DNA from: Ruminococcus sp. UBA4275 | GTDB lineage: Bacteria > Bacillota > Clostridia > Oscillospirales > Ruminococcaceae | Direction of reading: 5' to 3' | DNA: 40,288 bases | Assembly: GCA_002395085.1 (NCBI GenBank) | Contig: DGVV01000124.1 | Span: forward strand, 1 to 40,288 | Shown: positions 9,336 through 17,838 of the stretch, piece by piece | Layout of the letters: every line of letters starts with the position of its first letter | Position numbering within the stretch: the stretch's first letter is position 1 | The notes under the pieces: model-generated | Database searches by the model: none | Told to the model about the DNA's origin: nothing | Seen by the model: only the letters and a program-made list of their open reading frames with translations | Made by a program: the position numbers and the translations under genes

Positions 9336-9989
9336 ATGAAACGCATCCGGATTCTTTTCTTCGCCTGCGCCCTGCTGCTCTGCGGCTGCACAAGCGGCAC
9401 GGCGGAAACAATCACCGAAATGCCCCCGCAGTACACCGCTGCGGATCTGCAAAAAGCCGGCATCGAAACCGAATACCGCGGCGATTATCTGTACAAGGTC
9501 GAAGGCGCTTTTTACAGCGAACCGATCCGCACAGAGGAGGACGCGCTCCGCGCAGCGGCATCGCTTGCGCAGCTCTGCGGCATCACGGATTTCCAGAACG
9601 AGATCCGGCTGGATAATTCCAGCGACGGCGGCAGCCTCTCCAATTACAATTTCCGGCAGTATCACGAGGGGATTCCGGTCACCGGCAATGCAATCTCACT
9701 GATTGTGCGCACCGAAACCGGCGAAGCTGTGCGTTATTTCTGCGATTACACCCGCAATATCACCGCCAGCGCGCAGCCGGCGCTCTCCGCAGAGGATGCA
9801 CAGGAGGCCGCGAAGAAAACCGACGGCGTAAAAAGTGCGGAAGAGCCGGAGCTAATTTACCGCAGCAGAAAACTCGCATGGCGCATGAGTGTCAGCAGCA
9901 CAACAGATCTCTGCGGGCTGACCATTGACGCGCAGACCGGCGAGATTCTTGACCGCGATGTCATCGCGGACTACTACGGCGGCGCGTAA
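9336..9989 (+). CDS. Lipoprotein with FTP/PepSY-like propeptide fold
   Basis: 217 aa. The N-terminus MKRIRILFFACALLLCGC is a lipoprotein signal peptide; C18 is the likely lipidated cysteine. The stretch ~105-130 (NYNFRQYHEGIPVTGNAISL) matches the FTP/PepSY pattern of thermolysin-type propeptides, and the end (LTIDAQTGEILDRD) is a typical PepSY strand. Such domains often inhibit or chaperone proteases, but no protease gene lies nearby, so this stand-alone form is more likely a membrane-anchored binding or inhibitory protein. Ribosome site ACGGAGGAA. It sits between GH42 and GH36 with gaps of 74 and 39 nt, so co-transcription is possible. Confidence 0.75.
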   Translation: MKRIRILFFACALLLCGCTSGTAETITEMPPQYTAADLQKAGIETEYRGDYLYKVEGAFYSEPIRTEEDALRAAASLAQLCGITDFQNEIRLDNSSDGGSLSNYNFRQYHEGIPVTGNAISLIVRTETGEAVRYFCDYTRNITASAQPALSAEDAQEAAKKTDGVKSAEEPELIYRSRKLAWRMSVSSTTDLCGLTIDAQTGEILDRDVIADYYGGA

Positions 9990-10028
9990 CAGCGTCCGCA
10001 TCAGATATAGAAAAAAGAGGTTACCGTT

Positions 10029-12221
10029 ATGATCACATATCTCGAATCAGCCAGACAATTCCAGCTCGATACCCCCCGCGCAAGCTACGTGCTTGCCCTC
10101 GCGGATGAGGGGTTTCTCTGTCATGTTTACTGGGGCAAGCGCATTGCCCCGCAGGATCTCACCGATCTGATGCGGCTGGGCGAAGCCCCGTTTGTCCCCT
10201 CGCAGAATGAGCGCGAACGCGCATCCTTCATGGACTGCGCACCGTTTGAATATCCGGCTGCCGGCACAGGCGATTACCGCGAACCGGCATTCGTCATGGA
10301 GACGCCCGATGGCGGGCGCACCTGCGACCTGCGCTATGTCAGCCACCGCATCTACAGCGGCAAATACAATTCCGCGGTGCTGCCGCATACATGGGGCAAC
10401 GGCTGCGAAACCCTCGAAATCACCATGCAGGATGCCCCGTCCGGTCTGACCGTGCGGCTCTCCTACACCGTGTTTGAGGGGCTGGATGCGGTCATCCGGA
10501 GTGCTGTCATCGAAAATGAAACCGCGCAGGATGTGACGCTGCGGCGGGTGCTTTCGGCATCGGTTGATCTCGACGACGACCGTTTCGAGATGATCTCGCT
10601 GTACGGTTCATGGGCGCGTGAGCGGCAGATGCAGCGTGTGCCGCTGCATCACGGCAAGCAGCGCATCGACAGTATGCGCGGGGAATCCTCACATCAGTAC
10701 AGCCCGTTTTTCGCGCTGGTGCGTCCGGAAACAACCGAACAGACCGGCGAAGCTTACGGCTTCACGCTGATCTATTCGGGCAATTTTACGGCGCAGGCGG
10801 AGCTGACGCAGTTTTGTCAGACCCGCGCACAGATCGGCATTCAGCCGGAGGATTTCGCGTGGCTGCTGCAATCGGACGGCTGTCGGTTCGATGTGCCGGA
10901 AGCAGTGCTGGTTTACAGCGATGAGGGGCTAGGCGGAATGTCGCGCACCTTCCACAAGCTGTTTACCGATCACCTCATCCGCTCGAAATACCGCTATGCG
11001 GAACGTCCTGTTCTCATCAACAACTGGGAAGCGACCTATTTTGATTTCAGCCTTGAAAAGCTCTGCGGCATCGCAGAGGAAGCTGCACGGCTTGGCATTG
11101 AACTTTTCGTGCTGGATGACGGCTGGTTCGGCAGGCGTGACAGCGATAACTGTTCCCTCGGAGACTGGACACCCGATCAGCGCAAGCTGCCGGGCGGTCT
11201 GAAGCCGCTCACCGATCACATCACGGGCAAGGGAATGCGCTTCGGGCTGTGGTTTGAGCCGGAGATGATCTCGCCGGACAGTGACCTGTTCCGCGCCCAT
11301 CCAGATTACGCCATCGGCATCGAAGGACGCCCGCGCACACAGTCAAGAGCGCAGTATGTGCTGGATTATTCACGGCGCGAGGTGCGCGATGCGGTCTGGG
11401 AACAGATGAAAAAAATTCTCGATTCTGCGCCGATTTCGTATATCAAATGGGATATGAACCGGCAACTCACGGAAGTCCCGCGGGCAGAGCTGTGGCATAA
11501 ATATATGCTCGGCGTGTATGATCTCATGGAGCGCCTCGTGACCGGGTATCCCGATATTTTGCTGGAAAACTGTTCCGGCGGCGGTGCGCGGTTTGATGCG
11601 GGTATGCTCTACTATTCCCCGCAGATCTGGGCTTCGGATGACACCGATGCAAAAGAACGCTTGCGTATTCAGTACGGCGCATCGCTGTTCATGCCGCCCG
11701 CTGCAATCGGTTCGCACGTCAGCGTCTGCCCGAACCACGCCACCGGCCGCAATACGCCCTTTGCAACCCGCGCCAATGTCGCCATGAACGGCACATTCGG
11801 CTATGAACTCAATGTTGCCAGCCTCTCCGACGACGAAAAGGCACAGATTCCCGAACAAATCGCGCGCTGGCACAGCATCTCGCACCTGATCCGCGAAGGC
11901 GCACAGTATCGCCTTGCGAATCCGTTTGCGCCGTCCGGATTTGCAGCGCAGGCAAATGCGGATTATGATGCGTGGATGTATATTTCCCGTGACCGCACCG
12001 ACGCCCTGCTGACCTATGTGCAGATCACCGCAGAGGCAAATATGAAATCGCGGCGCATCAAACTGGCAGGGCTGGATCCCGAAATGACATACCGCTTTGC
12101 GCTCGACGGCACGGAACATACCAAAACAGGCGCATATCTGATGCAGTGCGGCCTGCTGATCCGCAATCTCTGGGGCGATATGACCTCGGTGCAGATCCGG
12201 CTGAAGGCAACCGCAGAATAA
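10029..12221 (+). CDS. GH36 alpha-galactosidase
   Basis: 730 aa, the full length of clan D bacterial alpha-galactosidases, with no signal peptide. It removes alpha-1,6-galactose from raffinose-family sugars and galactomannan fragments. A beta-supersandwich N-domain (~1-315) is followed by a TIM barrel: WEATYFDF (333-340), VLDDGWFG (361-368), GLWFEPEM (406-413), YIKWDMNR with nucleophile D475, ENCSGGGARFD (513-523), and SDDTDAKERL (536-545) with the acid/base aspartate. CSGGGARFD is typical of GH36 subgroup I. Ribosome site AAGAGG. Cytoplasmic location agrees with transport of intact oligosaccharides; no transporter is in the window. Confidence 0.96.
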   Translation: MITYLESARQFQLDTPRASYVLALADEGFLCHVYWGKRIAPQDLTDLMRLGEAPFVPSQNERERASFMDCAPFEYPAAGTGDYREPAFVMETPDGGRTCDLRYVSHRIYSGKYNSAVLPHTWGNGCETLEITMQDAPSGLTVRLSYTVFEGLDAVIRSAVIENETAQDVTLRRVLSASVDLDDDRFEMISLYGSWARERQMQRVPLHHGKQRIDSMRGESSHQYSPFFALVRPETTEQTGEAYGFTLIYSGNFTAQAELTQFCQTRAQIGIQPEDFAWLLQSDGCRFDVPEAVLVYSDEGLGGMSRTFHKLFTDHLIRSKYRYAERPVLINNWEATYFDFSLEKLCGIAEEAARLGIELFVLDDGWFGRRDSDNCSLGDWTPDQRKLPGGLKPLTDHITGKGMRFGLWFEPEMISPDSDLFRAHPDYAIGIEGRPRTQSRAQYVLDYSRREVRDAVWEQMKKILDSAPISYIKWDMNRQLTEVPRAELWHKYMLGVYDLMERLVTGYPDILLENCSGGGARFDAGMLYYSPQIWASDDTDAKERLRIQYGASLFMPPAAIGSHVSVCPNHATGRNTPFATRANVAMNGTFGYELNVASLSDDEKAQIPEQIARWHSISHLIREGAQYRLANPFAPSGFAAQANADYDAWMYISRDRTDALLTYVQITAEANMKSRRIKLAGLDPEMTYRFALDGTEHTKTGAYLMQCGLLIRNLWGDMTSVQIRLKATAE

Positions 12222-12249
12222 ACACACACATCACACAAATACAGATATA

Positions 12250-12272
12250 AACACCCTTTTCAGAAAAGTGTT
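12250..12272 (+). terminator. Possible weak terminator after GH36
   Basis: AACAC(CC)TTTT-CAG-AAAAGTGTT gives a 9-bp stem with a two-base bulge 28 nt after the GH36 stop. There is no U-run, so this may be only an RNA-end stabiliser. Confidence 0.25.
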
Positions 12273-12287
12273 CTCATCGCATTTGGG

Positions 12288-12359
12288 TATCTCCGGTGAA
12301 TTGATAATGGGGGCGGAGTCCCATTCTCAAGCATCGCGAAGCGATACATCTATCTCCGG
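12288..12359. repeat. Small palindromic element flanked by a 9-bp direct repeat
   Basis: TATCTCCGG occurs at 12288-12296 and again at 12351-12359. Between them lie two perfect inverted repeats: AATGGG/CCCATT (12306-12325, 8-nt loop) and ATCGC-GAA-GCGAT (12333-12345). The 186-nt gap between GH36 and the lysozyme otherwise holds no gene. The layout resembles short dispersed palindromic elements, but only one copy is visible here. Confidence 0.35.
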
Positions 12360-12407
12360 ACACACAATTCTTAAAAGGGACTGTATAAAAAGAGAGGAGC
12401 TTCTTTC

Positions 12408-13154
12408 TTGGCAGAAAATACAGGCAAGCGCCGGCATAAACTTGCCGTCTTTGCAATCCTCGCGACGTCAGCGGCGGTCTTTGCACTGCTCTGGCAGCGC
12501 GGGCTGATCTGGTTCAATATGCCTTCTTATACCCGCTATCCCGTGCGGGGTGTGGATGTCTCGCACTATCAGGGCAGCATCGACTGGGAACTGCTCTCCA
12601 CGCAGCACGTTCAGTTTGCGTTTCTCAAGGCAACGGAAGGCAGCAGCACCGTCGATGAATACTTCGCACAGAACTGGCAGAATGCCCGCGCCGCCGGCGT
12701 GAAAACGGGCGCTTACCACTTCTTCAGCTTCGACAGCGCCGCATCGACACAGGCAGATAACTTCTGCGCCGTCGTGCCGGCAGAGCCGGATGCCCTGCCG
12801 CCCGTCATCGACCTCGAATACTACCGGCGCGAGGGCGAGATGCCCGCGCCCGCAGAGATCACCGCATCCCTGCGCGTGCTGCTGGATCGGATGCGCAGTT
12901 TCTACGGCAAAAAGCCGATCATCTACACCACAAAATCCTGCTGGGAAAACTATTTGCAGGATACAGACCTCGATTATACACTCTGGATTCGCAGCACAAT
13001 CACCGCGCCGCCGCAGGAAATCACACCGGAATGGACCTTCTGGCAGTACCACCCGCGCGGCAGACTGAAAGGCTATGACGGCGACGAACCGTGCATCGAC
13101 CTCAATATCTTCAACGGCTCAGAATCCGATTTTGCTGCATATTGCAGCCAGTGA
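12408..13154 (+). CDS. GH25 lysozyme (muramidase), membrane-anchored
   Basis: 248 aa from a TTG start, chosen because AGAGAGGAG ends 8 nt upstream and no ATG lies before the domain. Residues ~11-30 form a signal-anchor helix. The GH25 domain spans ~45-245: GVDVSHYQGSIDW (D50), FLKATEGS (E77), GAYHFFSF, and the catalytic pair D135/E137 in VIDLEY. The end has FWQYHPRG and IDLNIFNG, both typical. The family cleaves the MurNAc-GlcNAc bond of peptidoglycan. With no wall-binding repeats it is probably a membrane-tethered housekeeping hydrolase. It stands alone between GH36 and rsmD. Confidence 0.93.
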   Translation: MAENTGKRRHKLAVFAILATSAAVFALLWQRGLIWFNMPSYTRYPVRGVDVSHYQGSIDWELLSTQHVQFAFLKATEGSSTVDEYFAQNWQNARAAGVKTGAYHFFSFDSAASTQADNFCAVVPAEPDALPPVIDLEYYRREGEMPAPAEITASLRVLLDRMRSFYGKKPIIYTTKSCWENYLQDTDLDYTLWIRSTITAPPQEITPEWTFWQYHPRGRLKGYDGDEPCIDLNIFNGSESDFAAYCSQ

Positions 13155-13216
13155 TGCCGTCAACCGCCGCGCACAGGCGGTCAATCAAAAAAGCAATCCC
13201 GAAAGGAGATTTCATC

Positions 13217-13759
13217 ATGCGTGTCATTACCGGTTCTGCCCGCGGCAGAAAGCTCATCACGCCGGAGGGGCTGGATACCCGCCCCACAACCGATAAAGTC
13301 AAGGAGGCAATCTGTTCCTCGCTGCAATTCGATTTCCCCGGCGCAGTCGTCCTCGATCTGTTCGCCGGCAGCGGACAGATGGCGATTGAAGCACTCAGCA
13401 GAGGGGCTTCCCGCGCTGTTCTCACCGACAGCGACCCCAAAGCCGCCGAGTGCATCAAGCAGAATATCAAGAACTGCGGCTTCACCGACTGCACCGAGAT
13501 CCTGCGCACAGATGCTGTGAGCTATCTCCAGCGCTGCACCGCAAAATTCGACATTGCCTTCCTCGATCCGCCCTACCGCAAGGATATTTTGCAGCAGATC
13601 CTCCCGCTGCTCGCGGAAAAAATGCAGAAAAACGGCATCATCGTCTGCGAACATGAGCCGGAATGCAATTTACCGCAAACAATTCTGCATTTTGACTTGC
13701 AAAAGCAGAAAAAGTATGGTAAAATAACAGTGAGCATCTATCGCGCGGCAGAGGAGTAA
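13217..13759 (+). CDS. rsmD: 16S rRNA (guanine-N2-)-methyltransferase RsmD
   Basis: 180 aa. It methylates G966 (E. coli numbering) of 16S rRNA with S-adenosylmethionine. The start at 13217 has GAAAGGAGAT just upstream and gives the canonical N-terminus MRVITGSARGRKL; an open frame extends further 5' without a ribosome site. TRPTTDKVKEAI (21-32), the SAM-binding loop DLFAGSG (47-53), LSRGA and the catalytic DPPY (117-120) are all present. rsmD lies close upstream of coaD in many Bacillota, but here two membrane-protein genes are inserted between them. A TTGACT/TATGGT pair with 17-nt spacing near its 3' end (13692-13720) may be an internal promoter for those genes. Confidence 0.95.
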   Translation: MRVITGSARGRKLITPEGLDTRPTTDKVKEAICSSLQFDFPGAVVLDLFAGSGQMAIEALSRGASRAVLTDSDPKAAECIKQNIKNCGFTDCTEILRTDAVSYLQRCTAKFDIAFLDPPYRKDILQQILPLLAEKMQKNGIIVCEHEPECNLPQTILHFDLQKQKKYGKITVSIYRAAEE

Positions 13760-13762
13760 CAA

Positions 13763-14365
13763 ATGAACCATCCCTATCCGGATATGACCGTGCAGGAAAT
13801 CCTTGCAGCCTTCCGGTCACACAGCCGCAGCCGCATTCTGGTGAATGCACCCGCGCTTCTGGTATGCATCGGGCTGCCTGCGGTGTGGATCTGCGGTCTT
13901 GTGCGCGATTTCAATGTGCAGACGCTCGTTTTCGTGCTGCTGACACTCCCGATGTTCGGCGTTCTCTGCTGGTACTGCATCCGGAATATCCGCCGGAATA
14001 TGCAGGTGATGCAGGGCGATTCCGCATCGCCCTACGGCTCGCCGGAAGACATCGCGGCAATGCTTGCCGATCCGCAGAATGTGCAGGCAATCAGCAGCAG
14101 AAAGGTCATCCTCACGCGCAGCTATCTCATGCAGAAAAATGACGTCACAAGCTTCATTCCGCTGGCAGAGATCGTTTCGCTGTATGCTGTTTCCAGCAAG
14201 CGGAATCTGTTTCTGCTCACCGCAACAAGAGACGGCAGAAAGCAGTCTGTCCGCATCGAACGCGGCAGCATCTTCCGCTCACCGGAGAAGCAGAAGCAGC
14301 AGCTCATTGCAGAGCTGGATGCGCATCTGCAAAAGTACGCGCCGCATCTTCGGGCAAATCAATGA
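13763..14365 (+). CDS. Membrane protein of unknown function, first of a tandem pair
   Basis: 200 aa. The gene begins 3 nt after the rsmD stop with AGAGGAG as ribosome site. A cytosolic start (HPYPDMTVQEILAAF) is followed by two transmembrane helices (~32-51 and ~56-75) and a ~120-residue cytosolic domain with QNVQAISSRKVILTRSYLM and a basic tail ending EKQKQQLIAELDAHLQKYA. The next gene is a paralogue with the same plan (HPFPDITADDIL, ENVQALSSRDIILTHSYIM, the same tail). The soluble part could be a PH-like or lipid-facing domain, but this is a guess. Function unknown. Confidence 0.8.
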   Translation: MNHPYPDMTVQEILAAFRSHSRSRILVNAPALLVCIGLPAVWICGLVRDFNVQTLVFVLLTLPMFGVLCWYCIRNIRRNMQVMQGDSASPYGSPEDIAAMLADPQNVQAISSRKVILTRSYLMQKNDVTSFIPLAEIVSLYAVSSKRNLFLLTATRDGRKQSVRIERGSIFRSPEKQKQQLIAELDAHLQKYAPHLRANQ

Positions 14366-14374
14366 GGTGTCCCC

Positions 14375-15058
14375 ATGGGAGAGCATCCGTTTCCTGATAT
14401 TACCGCTGATGACATCCTGCGCAGCATCCGCAAAAGCAGCCTGCGTCTGGCTGTCAAAATGGCGGTCTGCTTTTTCCTGATGGCGGCAGTGACCGTCCTT
14501 TCGGCGTTCATGCTCATCGCAGTACACCGCAGCATCGGAGAAATGCTGCTTTGGGGAATGCTCGCGCTGTACAGCATCTTTTACAACTGCATCTGCTTTC
14601 CGGAATTCAGAACGCATCTCCGGAATTACCGCGATCCTGCCTCTGCGGAGATCTTCCGGCTGTACGGCAAACCGGAAAAGATCGTCTCCATTCTGACAGA
14701 CCTTGAAAATGTGCAGGCGCTCAGCAGCAGGGATATCATCCTGACGCACAGCTACATCATGGCGCGGGGAGATTTCCTCAGCTTTGTGCCGCTGTCAGAT
14801 GTCATGTGGTTTTCTGTGAATATCCAGCCGGCACGGATCAACTGTGTCCGGTATGTGTGCCTGACCGCTGCACGGAAGGGCAAAGGCAAACGCAGCAGCG
14901 GCATCGCAAAACCCGTAACCTACTGGATGGAGCATCCGCTGTATTACAAGGCGCAGGGCGGGCATCTTCTCTCGCTGAAAAAGCAGAAGCAGCAGCTCAT
15001 TGCAGAGCTGAATGCACATCTGCAAAAGCACGCGCCGCATCTCGCAGCCAATCATTGA
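14375..15058 (+). CDS. Membrane protein of unknown function, second of a tandem pair
   Basis: 227 aa, 9 nt after its paralogue, with GAGGTG as ribosome site. Two predicted helices (~27-50 and ~55-72) precede a soluble domain with FRLYGKPEKIVSILTDLENV, SRDIILTHSYIMARGDFLSF and a tail nearly identical to the upstream protein (KQKQQLIAELNAHLQKHAPH). It has an insertion of ~25 residues before the tail. The similarity in the N-terminus and middle is moderate, but the last ~60 nt are almost identical in DNA, which points to recent exchange at the 3' ends. Function unknown. Confidence 0.8.
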   Translation: MGEHPFPDITADDILRSIRKSSLRLAVKMAVCFFLMAAVTVLSAFMLIAVHRSIGEMLLWGMLALYSIFYNCICFPEFRTHLRNYRDPASAEIFRLYGKPEKIVSILTDLENVQALSSRDIILTHSYIMARGDFLSFVPLSDVMWFSVNIQPARINCVRYVCLTAARKGKGKRSSGIAKPVTYWMEHPLYYKAQGGHLLSLKKQKQQLIAELNAHLQKHAPHLAANH

Positions 15059-15101
15059 CAGCATCGCCGCTCATTCCACAAACGAAAGGAATCCTATTTC
15101 C

Positions 15102-15677
15102 ATGAACGAAAAAAAACGCCGCGTTGCAGTATGCCCCGGCAGCTTCGATCCGGTGACCTTCGGGCATCTGGATATTATCAGCCGCGCCAGCAAGCTCTTT
15201 GACAAAGTGATCGTGCTGGTCTCGGCCAATCTCGAAAAGCACCCCGCCTTCACCCTCACAGAGCGTCTGCTGATGATTCAGAAGGTCATCCCGAAATACG
15301 ACAATATCGTCATCGACATCCTGGAAGACGAACTGCTCGCGGATTACGTCCGCAGAGTCGGCGCGAATGCAATCGTGAAGGGTCTGCGCGCCGTCACGGA
15401 TTTTGAGTATGAATTCCAGATGGCACTCGGCAACCGCAAACTCTGCCCCGAAGCAGAAACCGTCTTCCTGACGACTGCCGCGGAGAATATGTATCTCAGC
15501 TCCAGTATCGTCAAGCAGATTGCTGCCCTTGGCGGAGACATCAGCAGCTTTGTGCCTGCCGCCATTCAGCCTGTGATCGAGCAGCGGCTTCGCCGCAAGC
15601 CCGTCAGCCACACATCGGAAGATGCTGCGGCAATACAGAATTTTGTAAATTTAATCGGAAAGGATGAGACCGAATGA
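15102..15677 (+). CDS. coaD: Pantetheine-phosphate adenylyltransferase (CoaD)
   Basis: 191 aa. It transfers AMP from ATP to 4'-phosphopantetheine, the penultimate step of coenzyme A synthesis. CPGSFDPVTFGHLD holds the nucleotidyltransferase TxGH motif (T19-H22). VKGLRAVTDFEYE (92-104) and the second nucleotide motif YLSSSIVKQI (131-140) are present. The start at 15102 follows AACGAAAGGA; an in-frame upstream start lies inside the previous gene and is rejected. The chain is ~30 residues longer than the usual ~160, with an extra C-terminal tail (RRKPVSHTSEDAAAIQNF). The stop overlaps the next start by ATGA, so the next gene is translationally coupled. Confidence 0.96.
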   Translation: MNEKKRRVAVCPGSFDPVTFGHLDIISRASKLFDKVIVLVSANLEKHPAFTLTERLLMIQKVIPKYDNIVIDILEDELLADYVRRVGANAIVKGLRAVTDFEYEFQMALGNRKLCPEAETVFLTTAAENMYLSSSIVKQIAALGGDISSFVPAAIQPVIEQRLRRKPVSHTSEDAAAIQNFVNLIGKDETE

Positions 15678-16117
15678 CCGTATTTGATGTTCTGGACGAA
15701 ATGGATGATATGCTGGATAACGCCAAAGCGTTTCCGCTTGCCGCACACAGAATTGTGATTGACGGTGACCGCCTCCGCGAGCTTGTCAATGACATCCGCC
15801 TCGCAATGCCGAAGGAGATGAAGCGCGCACAGACCATTGACTATGACTGTGACCGCATCATCAAGGAAGCACAGCAGAATGCTGAGGATGTGATCCGGCA
15901 GGCTGAGGAGCGCGCGAAGAACCTTGTCTCCGATCACGCTATCGTAGAGGAGGCAAAGCGCAGAGCGCATGAGATCCTCTCCAAGACCAAGACCAAGTGC
16001 GAGGATACCAAGGAAGCAACTTCCGCATTTGTCCTGAATTCGCTGACGAATACTGAAGAAAAGCTCAATGCCCTGCTCGCGGAAATCAAACGGGAGCGCA
16101 GTAATTGGGAAAAATGA
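15674..16117 (+). CDS. Coiled-coil protein coupled to coaD
   Basis: 147 aa, overlapping coaD by 4 nt. N-terminal segment VFDVLDEMDDMLDNAKAFPL, then a long charged helical region with heptad character (CDRIIKEAQQNAEDVIRQAE, then ERAKNL). It resembles the ATPase-subunit-like coiled-coil proteins found next to coaD in clostridia. There is no transmembrane helix and no enzyme motif. By analogy with DivIVA-type or F0-b-like proteins it may act as a scaffold near the membrane or division site, but this is inference. Confidence 0.82.
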   Translation: MTVFDVLDEMDDMLDNAKAFPLAAHRIVIDGDRLRELVNDIRLAMPKEMKRAQTIDYDCDRIIKEAQQNAEDVIRQAEERAKNLVSDHAIVEEAKRRAHEILSKTKTKCEDTKEATSAFVLNSLTNTEEKLNALLAEIKRERSNWEK

Positions 16118-16638
16118 CGAAGCGCGGTCTCATCCGGCGCATCTGGATCGGAATCGGTATCACTATCCTCTGGATGATTCTGATTTTCTGGTTCTCTGCG
16201 CAGGATTCGACCGATTCCGGCACACTCAGCGGCAACCTGCTGCGCAGAATCCTGAAGCTCTTTATTCGGAACTGGAAGGATCTCAGCGCGCCGGAACGCT
16301 GGCGCTATATCTCGCAGCTCCATACGCTCTTTCGCAAGCTCGGTCATTTTACAGAGTATACCGTGCTGGGAACGCTGCTTGCCCTGACGATGCGCCGGAT
16401 TGAAAAATTCATACACAGAAGCCGGCAGACGCGCCCGATTGTATGGGCATTCTGGCTGCCGGCGCTTTTGGCGTTGCTATACGCCGCCTCAGATGAACTG
16501 CATCAGCGATTTGTGCCGGGAAGAAGCTGTGAGCTGCGCGATGTCTGCATCGACTTCTCCGGCGCTTGCCTCGGCATCATCATCGCCGGTCTGATCATGC
16601 GGCTCATCGTTCGCATCACACACGAAGAAAAGGAGTAA
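16114..16638 (+). CDS. VanZ family membrane protein
   Basis: 174 aa from ATG at 16114, which overlaps the previous stop as ATGA. A TTG nine bases earlier (16105) has a better-spaced GGGAG and is a real alternative. The VanZ signature is clear: FWFSAQDSTDS after the first helix, KLGHFTEYTVLGTLLAL in the middle, and YAASDELHQRFVPGRSCELR before the last helix, for about four helices in total. VanZ itself gives low-level teicoplanin resistance; most chromosomal homologues have unknown roles at the envelope. No other vancomycin genes are nearby, so this is not evidence of resistance. Confidence 0.92.
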   Translation: MTKRGLIRRIWIGIGITILWMILIFWFSAQDSTDSGTLSGNLLRRILKLFIRNWKDLSAPERWRYISQLHTLFRKLGHFTEYTVLGTLLALTMRRIEKFIHRSRQTRPIVWAFWLPALLALLYAASDELHQRFVPGRSCELRDVCIDFSGACLGIIIAGLIMRLIVRITHEEKE

Positions 16639-16643
16639 GGCTC

Positions 16644-17729
16644 ATGTCTCGCATTCAAGCACTCGCGGAAATCGTTCGGGCAGAGGAAGCAGATGCTATG
16701 CTGCTCACCGGCGAGGTCAATCTCATTTATGCGCTCGAAACCGTCGGGCTGGAAGGAAAATGCATCGTCTATGCTGACGGCAAAGCGGTTTTCCTCACAG
16801 ACGGCAGATACATCGAAGCCGCGCAGCCCCTCGCAGATGCCGGTCTGGAACTGCTGAATCAGGGGGCTGCCGCCTCCCGTCTGGACTATCCCGCTGCGCT
16901 GCTGGAAACTGCGGGCGTCCGCAAGCTGATGTATGAGGATGATGTGCTGACCGTCGCGGAATTTGCTGAGATGCGCAACGATCTGCAAAATTGCAATCTC
17001 ATCCCCATCGGCAGCCGCATCCGTGCGCTGCGCGCCTGCAAATCTGACGCGGAAATTGCGTACATGGTCAAGGCACAGCGCATCGCAGAAGCCGCGCTGG
17101 AGCGCCTGCTGCCTGAACTGCACACCGGCATGACCGAACAGGAAGCCGCTGCACGCCTGAATTACTATATGGCGCTGGGCGGCAGCGAGAAGCCCTCGTT
17201 CGATACCATTCTGCTCTTTGGCGAAAACACCAGCAAACCGCACGGCATCCCCGGCGAAACCAGACTGCGCAGCGGCGATTTTGTGCTGGCAGATTTCGGC
17301 GCGGTGTATCACGGCTACCATTCCGATATGACGCGCACATTCGCATTCGGCAACGCAACCGATGAGATGCGCACGGTTTATGAGACCGTTCTGCGCGCGC
17401 AGTCTGCCGCACAGGAAATGGCAAAAACGGGTCTGCTGTGCAGCGATATGCACAAGGCGGCTGCAAAGGTCATCGCAGATGCCGGATACGGCGATTATTT
17501 CACGCACGCGCTGGGGCATTCGGTGGGGCTGGAAATCCACGAAATGCCGATCGCCTCGCCGCGCTGCGATGAACCCCTGCGCGAAGGTATTGTCATCACG
17601 GATGAACCCGGCATCTATATGCCCGGAAAATTCGGCGTGCGCATTGAGGATATGATCGCGATTTCAGGCGATACGCCGCACAATCTCACGGTATTCCCCA
17701 AGGAATTCCGCATCCTGCCGGAGCAGTAA
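16644..17729 (+). CDS. M24 family Xaa-Pro aminopeptidase
   Basis: 361 aa from ATG at 16644 (AAGGAG 8 nt upstream, 5 nt after the VanZ stop). It removes N-terminal residues preceding proline. The N-terminal creatinase-like domain (~1-125) is followed by the pita-bread catalytic domain. All five metal ligands are visible: D217 (VLADFGAV), D228 (HSDMTRTF), H292 (ALGHSVGLEIHE), E321 (TDEPGIY) and E335 (GVRIEDM). Length fits PepQ/YpdF-type enzymes. It ends a run of same-strand housekeeping genes and is followed by a good terminator. Confidence 0.94.
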   Translation: MSRIQALAEIVRAEEADAMLLTGEVNLIYALETVGLEGKCIVYADGKAVFLTDGRYIEAAQPLADAGLELLNQGAAASRLDYPAALLETAGVRKLMYEDDVLTVAEFAEMRNDLQNCNLIPIGSRIRALRACKSDAEIAYMVKAQRIAEAALERLLPELHTGMTEQEAAARLNYYMALGGSEKPSFDTILLFGENTSKPHGIPGETRLRSGDFVLADFGAVYHGYHSDMTRTFAFGNATDEMRTVYETVLRAQSAAQEMAKTGLLCSDMHKAAAKVIADAGYGDYFTHALGHSVGLEIHEMPIASPRCDEPLREGIVITDEPGIYMPGKFGVRIEDMIAISGDTPHNLTVFPKEFRILPEQ

Positions 17730-17772
17730 GCGAGCGTGCTTGCTTCAGACAGGAAACCCGTATAAAAGTTTT

Positions 17773-17813
17773 GCCCCGAAGCGTTTCAAAGCGCCTCGGG
17801 GCATTGTCTTTTA
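17773..17813 (+). terminator. Rho-independent terminator after the aminopeptidase
   Basis: GCCCCGAAGCG-TTTCAAA-GCGCCTCGGGGC (17773-17802) forms a strong stem with one irregularity and is followed by ATTGTCTTTTATT. Confidence 0.85.
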
Positions 17814-17838
17814 TTGCGTAGCGAAGATCCATCAGGAA

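Noticed and set aside
16105..16638. VanZ as evidence of a glycopeptide resistance cluster.
   Set aside because: No vanA/H/X/R/S-like genes nearby; chromosomal VanZ-family proteins are common in Bacillota.
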